From Pachyseris speciosa (lineage: Eukaryota > Cnidaria > Anthozoa > Scleractinia > Pachyseridae): a DNA stretch of 64,000 nt. This document shows positions 9,868 through 19,087 of this stretch, one piece after another. The position numbers and the translations under genes were made by a program. The notes beneath the pieces are model-generated. The model saw nothing but the letters and a program-made list of their open reading frames with translations. It was not told where the DNA came from and searched no databases. Every line of letters starts with the position of its first letter. The stretch's first letter is position 1. The stretch is taken from positions 1 to 64,000 of the forward strand of contig JAEMWC010001445.1 in assembly GCA_016490735.1 (NCBI GenBank), read 5' to 3'.

Positions 9868-10104
9868 ACAAACGGGAGAGGCTACTTGCCAATTTTGAAG
9901 AAAAGAAATACAAACAAAATGGCCCAGCCGCACTCAAAAGGGAACAAGCGAGGAACAAAAAAAGCAAAGAAAAAGAGAAAGCCGGGTCTAATGCCAGTTG
10001 AACAAGATTCATGCCATGTAACCAAGCAGATTGATTATGCGCATTTAACAAAAAAAGCTGACCGACGCGCGCCGCCGAAGAAATTGAAGAAATATGGCAA
10101 GTAG
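9868..10104 (+). pseudogene. Lysine-rich decayed tail
   Basis: The frame from 9886 to 10104 encodes a very basic peptide (KKAKKKRK). A second frame over 9860-10010 reads a helical stretch (NKRERLLANFEEKKYK) that looks like a better continuation of the preceding coiled-coil gene. The reading frame is therefore uncertain. This is the last coding-like segment of the virus-like element. Confidence 0.3.
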
Positions 10105-10400
10105 TCTTGCTTCTAGGCGGGAATGCGTTACTACTGTCACGCGTGACGTTGCGTGACGTGACACGAAAAAAGACCCTTGTTGGGGGGTGCTCGGTGGCTG
10201 TTCTTGCCTAGCCCCGGCTAGGTCTTTTACCCGCCGCTGGCAAGGCGGCTGCCCTTTCCCATTTTACCTCTGGGAGCGAGGTTGAGAACTCATCCCCTGT
10301 TACCAGTAGGGCCGGAGCGGGCTCACCCAAGGGGTATTGTCCACTGGAAGACTTATCTGCACAAGTCGTACAGGGTTCAGAAGTGGCCAACTTCTTCCCC
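10105..10400. other. GC-rich stretch, unassigned
   Basis: This block is far richer in G+C than its surroundings. It starts with nested CGTGACG repeats (about 10138-10162) and has a short perfect stem (CCTAGCC..GGCTAGG near 10208). A 60-codon minus-strand frame exists but has no recognisable product. It may be the terminal region of the virus-like element or an unrelated repeat. I cannot tell which. Confidence 0.3.
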
Positions 10401-10792
10401 CTAAACTTTAATATTATTCCAACTTCCTATATATTTGAAAACGCTTTGATTTTTTACGTTTGTTGTAACTCTTTTGTGGTTCTTTTTTCTCGGGTTTATG
10501 CGCATGCGCATATGTATGGCCATTTAAAGATATGAAAAAATATAAGGCACAATAATAGCCTTGTTCCATGGTATTTGCTGTTTTCTCTCGGACGTTTTTA
10601 CGCCTGTTTGGCAAAAAGAGGTAAGACAAATTACCTTTGAATTTGTTGAAGCGATGAAAGAAGCAAAAAAACAAAACGAGATTATGACTAATTCGAAAGG
10701 GGAATTCCCCAACAAACTTCCTGTCTCATATGATATTTATTGGTGAAATATGTTATTGGTGAGATATGTTATTAACGACGAGCATGCGAGGA

Positions 10793-10882
10793 GTTAAGAA
10801 CATATCGGTTTAAGACTTAAAATTTGGAAATAAGTGAATAACGTATGCTTGTGCACCAGAACCCTCATTTTACATGTGTGTG
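10793..10882. mobile_element. Diverged half copy of the hairpin MITE
   Basis: Sequence from AGTTAAGAACATATCGGTTT to ATTTTACATGTGTGTG aligns with the centre and right arm of the MITE at 4126-4283, with several mismatches. The left arm is missing. It shows that the MITE is a family. Confidence 0.7.
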
Positions 10883-10887
10883 CTAGT

Positions 10888-11238
10888 CTGTCCCTTATTT
10901 TTTCAGTTTTAATGTTTTTCAACTTGCTGAATTTTATATATGCGCTTATATCTGTTGAATTGGAATCAGAGTTGTTTAGATTAAACACTGAATACTGATA
11001 ACTATGACAGCAACCAAAGTAGTAACTTATATCTTAGGTTATTAAAATGTGTAAAGGTAATTCGGGTTTACTGTTTGGTACAAAACAAAATTAATAACAA
11101 AATCTCAGTGGAGGGTATTCGTTTTAAAATTTGAGTGGTATAAACATCCGCATGTTTGTTAATGTGCAGCCTTAAAACTATCTCATTTTTATTATTGTGT
11201 AGCGTTAAAACTGTCCCTTATTTTTTCAGTTTTAATGT
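10888..11238 (+). repeat. Pair of 28-bp direct repeats
   Basis: The same 28 bases (starting CTGTCCCTTATTTTTTCAG) occur at 10888-10915 and 11211-11238. The sequence between is AT-rich, with no ORF. The pair could flank a decayed insertion or be part of a longer repeat. No target duplication is visible. Confidence 0.55.
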
Positions 11239-11323
11239 GTAGCGTCAAAAATTCGGCCATTTTGTACGGTATTTTAGAATAGTCTCCAAGTCCTGAATAT
11301 ATCGTTGTATTTTTCTCACGATA

Positions 11324-12334
11324 CAGTATGTTGCCCTATTTGCCGGACACCCCTATTTTCGGACACTTTGACTTTACGATTCTGTACTTCGTTGTAAAAA
11401 CAAAACAAATCCGAACGATATGTTTCCAAGACTTATCGACTAGTCTCCTTTCGTTTGGTTTTTGTTTTCGTGGCCGAGCTAGGCTCTGTTTAGATGGGAA
11501 GATTTAAGTTTTGGACGAGGTAAGTAAAATTTGTTTGTTATTGATTGTAATTTTTATCGTGCGTCGAATTATATCTTTTCAATTAAGCGGTCTGTTCTCA
11601 CAAAATGTGCGGTAGGTTGTATTTTTATTTCGACATAAGTGAAACTAAATGGACTAGGTTTTTCAGCATATAAAAATTTTGTTTGCAGTTTCGTATCTCC
11701 GATCAAAAGTACTAAAGAGTTTATTTGTATTTTTGGTGAGGTGTGCCTAATCCCAGACTCCTAACGATAGTCGGCAAACTATAGGTATTTTTAAAATGAA
11801 ATTCATGGAATAGTCGTTGAAAAGCTAGTGTTTTTGTGATTAATTTATCATTTTGTATGTAAAAGCAAAATCGGTGGTTAAAATGCTGAAAAACGATTTG
11901 TATGACTCCAGGACTGTACAGCGAGTTTATTAATATTCACTCATGAGAATCTTGCGAGCACCGGCATTTGCGGTCTGAAGACCTCTTCGCTAACATTAAA
12001 ATTCGGACAGAGTGAAATTTTTTAAAGGAATGCTTCTTTATTTGACTTTTACATGATATATTTTTCCATAATCGAGATGAATGTTTCAGAGAAAAAGGGA
12101 GCATTTATCTCGTAACGACGGTCCAGAAATAGGGCAGCCTGTCCGGAATTAGGGCACTGAATTTAACGAAGTCTTTCCGTAAATACAAAGAAACCAAAGA
12201 GCTTCGAGCAATGAAACTTCACGCCCTAATTGCGAGCAGTGGAAGCTACACTGTGGCTAAATTTTAGCCCGTTAGTGCTGTTTTGAGGTAAAATATTAAA
12301 GTTTTGCAAACACCGTCCGGAAATAGGGCAACTG
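11324..12334. mobile_element. About 1-kb TIR element with iterated end motif
   Basis: The left end reads CAGTATGTTGCCCTATTTGC and the right end, on the opposite strand, CAGTTGCCCTATTTCCGGAC. Further copies of the motif GTCCGGAAATAGGGCA occur inside both ends (near 11355, 12121 and 12141). CAGT ends recall pogo/Tigger-type elements, but clear TA flanks are lacking. An ATG at about 11494 opens nine codons followed by a good splice donor (GAG^GTAAGT), possibly a leftover first exon. Confidence 0.6.
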
Positions 12335-12658
12335 ACTCTATATCTATTTTATGAATTAACACTCTTCAAATCATCTGCTTTCTGTCATGGATAATTGTTC
12401 GATCCTCGTACTACTCGCCTGTTTTGTTGCCAATGGTTGCTGTCCCAGTGTTTACATATATTATCTTTAATAGATAAGCTTTGCCGGCATCCTGTTTTTA
12501 GGGGTTCAGCCAGCTGGAGGTTAAACCGGATAAAATGGCTTGTTTTTCTCTTACGGGGCTTAGGCAACACGTTCTCCCCTAGCTTGACATTGGTCGTTTC
12601 AATGTTTTTTTTTTTTTTGGGAGAGGTCGTCAAACAAACGAAGCAAATTGAAAAATTC

Positions 12659-12890
12659 ACGTGCAGAGCGATTGATTTTTGCTCAAAAAAACTTTCGGTT
12701 TTGTGCCGTTCTCGTAAGGAGTGTTAAAAGTGGCAATTATAAGGAGTGTTAAAAGTGATAATTTTAAGAATTCTTAAAAATGGCAATTATAAGGAGTGTT
12801 AAAAGTGGTAATTTTAAGAATACCAAAATGCAGGTGCAGAGCGTTTTCTTGGCTTTTGAAAACCCTCAGTCTTGTGGCGTTTTCGAGGCC
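12659..12890 (+). repeat. Four 25-bp tandem units between duplicated flanks
   Basis: Positions 12716-12815 hold four units of 25 bp (consensus starting AAGGAGTGTTAAAAGTGGCA). The flanks at about 12661-12715 and 12834-12890 are also related (GTGCAGAGCG ... TTTTGTGCCGTTCTCG against GTGCAGAGCG ... CTTGTGGCGTTTTCG). A larger duplicated segment with local unit expansion would explain this. Confidence 0.65.
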
Positions 12891-13588
12891 GTAGTCGTTG
12901 TCTAAACTCTCAAATCATACCAAATCGACCAAAAACCAAAGGTTTTCCTTGTGTCAGCTGTTAAAGAACCAATAGAAATCTTAAACTTCTAGAACGATTT
13001 AGAAAAATTTATTTGAAAAAAAAGTATCGCCAAGACTTTCAACATAAACAGAGGCTGTATTTCATTAACCTATGATATAGGGCCCACCTGTACCTGACCA
13101 ATGATAGCAAAACAAAACTAATATGTATTCGATGAAAGAGATACGCCAACCCTGCGTTTTTTTCTTTCTTTTGTCGTTGTTGTTGGCGATAAGGAATGAA
13201 AAACGAAGTTCTAATCTAAAATCTGTGAAAAGGAAGATTGAATGTCTATTTCCGTTTCATAGTGTGAGAATAATCCGTTTTCGATAAATTTGGCTTAAAT
13301 TAGTAAGTGGGAATAGTGCAAGACATTGACTATACAAAGTTGATTTTCTTTTGATGCAAAAGACAAATTAAAGACGGCGTTGGTAAGTGCGAAGATTAGT
13401 TGATAAAATGATAAATCGTCACAGTTAAGATCCTAAATTAATGTTTAGTAATTCCTGTTTTGCTATATTTACTTCGAAAAAAGTTTTAAAACTAATCTAC
13501 ATTGATATGAAAAAAAAAAAAAAAAAAACAAAAGGGCGATAAAAGTCTTTCTTTCCTTTGTTATCTTATTAAAGTGAGTGAAAATGAG
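12891..13588. other. No gene seen
   Basis: AT-rich sequence without a convincing ORF, RNA gene or repeat edge. A poly(A) run of about 19 lies at 13511-13529. Confidence 0.5.
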
Positions 13589-13704
13589 AAATATAACATG
13601 ATAGAAATGCATGAAACCCCAAATTGAAACTCGAAAAAAATCCCATCTGGAACTTGGATTGTTTTCGAGTTTCAATTTTTTCAATTTTCTATCATGTTGT
13701 ATAT
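13589..13704. repeat. Imperfect palindrome
   Basis: Outer arms AAATATAACATGATAGAAA and TTTTCTATCATGTTGTATAT and inner arms AAATTGAAACTCGAAAA and TTTTCGAGTTTCAATTT face each other around a centre of about 35 bp. This looks like a small MITE or MITE remnant upstream of iGluR-1. Confidence 0.6.
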
Positions 13705-13982
13705 CTGATTAAACAAAAGCAAAAACGGAACGACTCTGATAAAGGCCTTTATATTATCTTTAGTATTGAATATCAGGGTTGCGTAATGTTTACTTTGCTT
13801 TTATACCACTTTGATGATCAGCCACTGGAAACAAGTTTAGTGTCGCCAACAATCTACCATTGGTATTTCAGTTATCGATGAAGTTGAATTTTGAAAAATG
13901 AGGAACAATATCTTATAATCAAGTGCATCTCTTGCCAGAAGCCATTATGGCCCCCTGTGTCATTATTTTTTAGAGATCTAAG

Positions 13983-14531
13983 ATGGAAGGAGGCATCGGT
14001 CATTCTGTGCTGTTTCTCACGTTCTTGTTCATCCATGACGTGCACTCGAAGAAGAGAACATTTACTTGTGGTAAGTGAGTTGACTCCCAGCTATGATGTA
14101 TTTTTGTCCCATCTTATACAAATAGGAAGCAGTTATTTATTTCGTGATCTGTCCATGAGACGGCTAACGTAGTCTTCCTCAAACACTATTGTTAAATGAG
14201 TGTCATGTCCTTGAAGCTGACCAAACAAGGGAATGGTACTTTTTTATAGCAAGGAAGAATGCAGTAGATATTCGATGTGTAAGATCCGATTCAATTTGCT
14301 TCTTAAATTGAAGAAGGTACATTGTAAGAAGTTGTCTGTTTTTCAACTATTATCCAATCTAATTCCTTCTGTTTGGTTATTTTTGTAATTGTTTTTCTTG
14401 TCATGTGTCTCCCATTTGTCATTTGGAATTGTCCATGTAAAGATGAGTCTCAAATTTCCCATGAGCCACAAACCTTAATTTTGTTGGCGCTTCCTTTCCA
14501 CTTAAAGAAACTGTGCGGTATAAGTCATCAC

Positions 14532-14582
<51 letters not shown>

Positions 14583-17500
14583 GTAATGTATGAAATATCA
14601 TGTAATCTTCCGAACAAACTATTTTTTATCTCCCAGGTATCATCGATGCGCACCTTGAAGAACAGGATACGGTTAAGTTTGCTCTCAACATGACAGCTGC
14701 CTTCAGAAACTTTTCTCTATCACTAGAAACATTCAAGGTGTCAGAAAAGATGAATTTGTATAACGAAGGTACGATATTAACCTAACTGGCTTTAATTTAA
14801 CATTATGAAAGATTTCGATGGCACTGTTTGCACTGTTTGTGGGTACGTGCAAACATTTTCAACTACAATTTCAATTAATTATCATTTCAGCTTCAACTCT
14901 CTTACAACGAAACGTCATCGCCCTTTTCGAAGGGAGCCAAAAACAGACATACACATGCGCAATCTCCACAGTAACCGGCATTCCCCTTATCCGTCTCCAT
15001 GGAAACAAAACACCATTTGGTCAATGTGAGAAAGTGGTACAGATGTCAGCGAACTACAAGGACTACGCTCATACTACCCTTGGCATAATCAACACGTTCA
15101 GATGGGAAAAGATTACAGCAGTATTCGACGGTAATTTTTATTTACTGTAATTCAAATAAAGGAATAATCGCCTTCAGGTTAGCCCAGTCAATAAAGCGCC
15201 GCACTGTTGAACAGGAGGTCATAGGCTCAAACCTTAGAGTGGTTCTGAATTAAAATAATTGGTAAGATCATGGTAAGATCGTGGTCAGGTGCCGAGCATT
15301 TGCAGCAGCTCATATGATCGCGTCCTTGGGAAGTGACGTCAAGCTATTGGCCTTGTCTCCTTCATCACACACGTAAAAGTCAAGCGGGATATATCGAGAG
15401 GTTTATTACACAAACGCATTTAAATATAGAAATAGAACAATGAATGTTGAGGTTTTTTACTGGATATTACATTCTTGACGAATGAAACGTAATGCCTCTC
15501 AGCTCATAACGCTGGATATTGTTCTTTATGTGTTTACTTTAGTTTCTATATGCATACAGTATCGCATTGTTCATTTGTTCATTTACCGTGTCCGCACATA
15601 GATGTTCCCAATTAGTAATGGATACTTTCTCTTGGCTGGCAAAGATTGATTTATTGATGGATGTGGTTGCATCCATGATGGTTGGGTTGTTTGTTTGTTT
15701 GTTTAGCTGGCTGGTTCCCTGGTTCGTTTGTTGGTTTGCTGGGCTGGCTGCATGGCTGGTTGGGTTGTTTGTTTGTTTAGCTGGTTGTTTGTTGGTTGGC
15801 TGGATAGGCTGTTTAGCTGGCTGGGTTGTTTGTTTCTTTAGCTGGTTGGCTCCCTCGTTCGTTAGTTTGTTGGTTGGACTGGCTGTTTGGCTGGTTAGGT
15901 TGTTTGTTTGTAATTCAGCTGGGTGGATCCCTGGTTCGTTAGTTGGTTGGTTGTTGGGTTGCGCTGGTTAGCTGGATGTTTGGTTGGTTGGATTATTTGT
16001 TGGGTTGGTTGAACGGTTGCTGGTTTGCTTGATTGAATGAAGGAACTTATGCTTTCTTTTCATTTTCAGAAACCCGTTTTCACGAAGCATGGTACTTCCA
16101 TAAGATATCAGAGAATTCAGAACTTACTGTTAGTTTAGTTCAGCTTCCTCTTCAACAAGCAACAGGAACTCTCTGCCTATCGATACAACGAGTAATGGAA
16201 AAAATAAAAACGTTTGAACCCGAAGTTACACTCGTTTATACAAGCAGAGAAAACATAGAACTATTGCTTCAGCAGGTAACGGTAATCTCAAATTATGCAC
16301 ATTGGCTTAACTGAGAACCTCTGCCTTTCCTTTTATTTTGTTATATGGCACTGTAATGCTAACTTTATCCTACAGTTCTCCTTGTATGGGGCTTAATGCA
16401 CTTGCCTATAATATTGGTATGACTGTGAATTTTGATAGACACTGTGACCGTGTTCGTGATCGTGATCGTGGTCCTGGCCGTAGTCGCGGTCTGTGTCGTT
16501 ATTGTGGTCGTGGACGTGGTCGTGACCGTGACCGTGACTGTGATGATCTTTATCCCGGTCCTGATCGCGACGTAATCGGTCGTGGTCGTGGTCGTTGTCC
16601 TGATCCTGGTCCTGGTCCTGGTCCTGGTCCTGGTCCTGGTCCTGGTCCTGGTCCTGGTCCTGGTCCTGGTCCTGGTCCTGGTCCTGTTCCTGGTCCTGCT
16701 CTTGGTCCTGCTGACTGTGATGATCTTTATCCCGGTCGTGATCGCGTCGTGATCGAGGTCGTGTTCGAGATCGTGATTGAAATCGTGATCCTCATCATGA
16801 GTGTGGTAGTGATCGTGGTCGTTGTCCTGGTCCTGTTCTTGGTCCTGGTGGCTATGATTATTTTTATCCCGGTCGTGATCGCGTCGTGATCGAGGTCGTG
16901 TTCGAGATCGTGATCTAAATCGTGATCCCGATCGTGATCGTGGTCGTTGTCCTGGTCCAGTTCTTGGTCCTGGTGACTATGATTATTTTTATCCCGGCCG
17001 TGATCCCTTCGTGATCGTGGTCGTGTTCGAGATCGTGATCGAAATCGTGATCCCGATCATGATCGTGGTCGCTGTCCTGGTCCAGTTCTTGGTCCTAGTG
17101 ACTGTAATGGTCTTTCTCCCGGACGTGATCGCATCGTGATCGAGGTCGTGTTCGAGATCGTGATGCCGATTATTGTGATCGTGATCGTGGTCGTTGTCCT
17201 GGTCCTGTTCTTGGTTATGGTGACTGTGATGATCTTTATACCGTTCGTGACCACGTCGTGATGGAGGTCGTGTTCGAAATCGTAATCGAAATCGTGATCC
17301 CGATCGCGAAATTGATCGTGATTGTGGTCGTAGTCCTGTTCCTAGTCCTTGTTGTGGTCGTGTTGTTGGTCGTGATCACTATTCCTGTCGTTGCCTCTGC
17401 TTTGTGCCCTTTCTCTCAGTCTTTTGTCAAATCACCCATTTTGCACTAATACCTTTACTTTTCTCAACAACAGAAACTTTGCCACAACAGAAATAACCCC

Positions 17501-19070
17501 ATATGGATTCTTCAGGGACAGGTTAAACAATAAATACAATTGCTCTTTTTAATGCCGCTTTTACCGTATTCAAAGAAGGGTATGTAGGAGTATGTGTAGT
17601 TCGACCGTCAACCATGTAGACGTAATTATTGATGTCACACGACAATACCTTCTTTATGACGCCACAAAACGGGTTTGTCTAAAGTTGGAGAAGGCTCCTA
17701 AAAATGATTTGTTAGCAAATTATTGCTTCAGGTGACAAACGGCCTTATTATGTCTTGTATGATGATACTTACTTTGGAGTTATTAAGACATTTAGTGAAG
17801 TGAAGTGCGCTATTTCTTTTAATTATGTCATTGCCATCAATTGTTGACATGCTCACAAGGCTCTTTATTGAAGATTGACTAAGTTAAGATTATTAAGGCA
17901 TTAACAAAAATGGCGCGAACTATGCTATACGTTGCCTGAGTGGACAACAAAATGACCTCGTTTGATGTAGCGTATTGGTATTAACCATTTACATATTCTT
18001 TTCTATGTTTCCGATGGTTGTCGGTAATTGACAAATCATAGGACACAATTGCCTTGGCTCTTGATGCGGTTCAGCTTATCAGCAAGGCTTTAAACAGAGA
18101 ACCATTCTCATTCATCAATGGGTCTGCCATAACTTCACAAGGAAGAAGTGCATTTTTAACTTGTATCAGAAAGGTATACAGTTCGAATCACATAATTAAA
18201 AGTTACATCCAAATTATACACATAACAACAATAATAACAATAATAATAATATTATTATAATATTATATTATAATAATAATATAATGATAGTAATAATAAT
18301 CTGACATTTGGTTTTGTAGTAGTAATTACTTAAGTTAAAATGTCGTAAATAGTTGTTGTAAATGTTGCAATAATGATAGTGATAATGAAAATGGTAATGG
18401 TAATGGTTATGGTAATAGTAATGGTGATGGTGATGGTGATGGTAATGGTAATGGTAATGGTAATGGTAATGATAATGGTAATGGTGACGGTGATGGTGCT
18501 GGTGATGGTGATGGTGATGGTGATGGTAATGGTGAATGGTAATGGTAATGGTAATGGTGATGGTGATGGTGATGGTGATGATAATGGTAATGGTAATGGT
18601 AATGGTAATGGTGGTGATGGTGATGGTGATGATAATGGTAATGGTAATGGTAATGATAATTCTTTTAAACTGTAAATTACAACTCCAGTTTTCCTGACTG
18701 TTTCAGCAAATTAATGACGCCAGAAAACAAAAACAAAACGAAACAATAACAGAGTAACAAATCGGTTGACTTCGCATTTTCAAAAATGTTGTGCTATAGT
18801 TATGAACTTACTTTGCTTAACTTGGAAATAAAAGTGCGTTGGTTGACTCAATTGCTTTATAATTAATCGTCTTCTTTGTGCGGAGTGCAAGTCTCATGGT
18901 TGAGGTCTAATAATAGTCTGTTGGCAATGCAGTGGAACGTTAAATTATATTTTCTTACCCTGTGCCTTCCATTGCCAGCTTCATCTGCAGGGTGTAACAG
19001 GACCGATCCAGTTTAACGAGCAAGGAGAGCGAACAGGGGTTGATATGGAAATTATCAATCTCAATTTTAT
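13983..19070 (+). CDS. Ionotropic glutamate receptor-like gene 1, amino-terminal domain exons only
   Basis: Seven exons are read by splice signals and homology. E1 13983-14070 carries a signal peptide (MEGGIGHSVLFLTFLFIHDV). E2 is 14637-14768, E3 14891-15130 (TGIPLIRLHGN), E4 16070-16275, E5 17474-17521 (WILQGQ), E6 18042-18173 (ALALDAVQLISKALNREP) and E7 18991-19070 (GVTGPIQFNEQGERTGVDME). Phases join correctly: 1-1, 1-1, 1-1, 1-0, 0-0, 0-0. The order matches the bilobed extracellular amino-terminal domain of ionotropic glutamate receptors; E7 is the signature stretch that precedes the ligand-binding domain. A possible splice acceptor lies nine bases before the ATG, so a 5' UTR intron is likely. 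No ligand-binding, pore or TM exon follows in the 34 kb before the paralogue at 53074. Past the weak donor at 19071 the frame stops at 19111-19113, inside transposon copy A. The gene is either truncated or makes a secreted domain. Subfamily unresolved. Confidence 0.8.
14525..14583 (+). repeat. (CAT)n microsatellite
   Basis: About 19 perfect ATC/CAT triplets in the first intron of iGluR-1. The poly-His/poly-Asp frames across it are not genes. Confidence 0.9.
15178..15430 (+). mobile_element. tRNA-derived SINE in iGluR-1 intron 3
   Basis: The head resembles a tRNA: TTAGCCCAGTCAATAAAGCG fits an A-box region and GGTCATAGGCTCAAACC fits a B-box. An unrelated body of about 170 bp follows. Pol III promoter spacing is right for a tRNA-headed SINE. 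The insertion edges are unclear. Confidence 0.55.
15680..16010 (+). repeat. GT-rich irregular minisatellite
   Basis: Degenerate units of GGCTGG, GGTTGG and GTTTGTTT with no fixed period fill the end of intron 3. The Trp/Leu/Gly-rich frame across it is an artefact of composition. Confidence 0.8.
16440..17395 (+). repeat. Higher-order CGTGATCGTGG satellite in intron 4
   Basis: The base motif is GATCGTGATCGTGGTCGT with many variants. A pure GGTCCT hexamer run lies at about 16600-16685. On a larger scale, segments starting with TGTGATGATCTTTATCCCGG recur near 16716, 16853, 16978, 17103 and 17225, giving units of about 122-137 bp. The region is strand-asymmetric and CpG-rich within AT-rich DNA. 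Long frames on both strands (Arg-Asp or Val-Ile-Val repeats) are by-products. Confidence 0.8.
18230..18665 (+). repeat. (TAA)n tract and GGTAAT/GGTGAT minisatellite
   Basis: An AT-rich TAATAA tract (18230-18300) is followed at 18375-18660 by mixed hexamers GGTAAT and GGTGAT. It lies between exons 6 and 7 of iGluR-1. Confidence 0.85.
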
Positions 19071-19087
19071 GTATTGCGAATATTTGT

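Noticed and set aside
12385..12727. Overlapping 91- and 110-codon frames as genes
   Set aside because: They lie on opposite strands of the same stretch, show no domain and include low-complexity runs.
12716..12815. CRISPR-like array
   Set aside because: Units are directly adjacent with no spacers; it is a simple tandem repeat.
14373..14693. Frames with poly-His or poly-Asp
   Set aside because: They only read through the CAT microsatellite in an intron and have no conserved sequence around it.
15567..15971. 134-codon Trp/Leu/Gly-rich frame resembling a membrane protein
   Set aside because: It reads the GGCTGGTTGG minisatellite in iGluR-1 intron 3.
16338..17449. Long Arg-Asp/Gly-Pro and Val-Ile frames on both strands
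   Set aside because: They follow from the CGTGATCGTGG satellite; exons on either side show that this is intron.
18373..18675. Met-Val / Gly-Asn-Gly-Asp frame
   Set aside because: Compositional product of GGTAAT/GGTGAT repeats.
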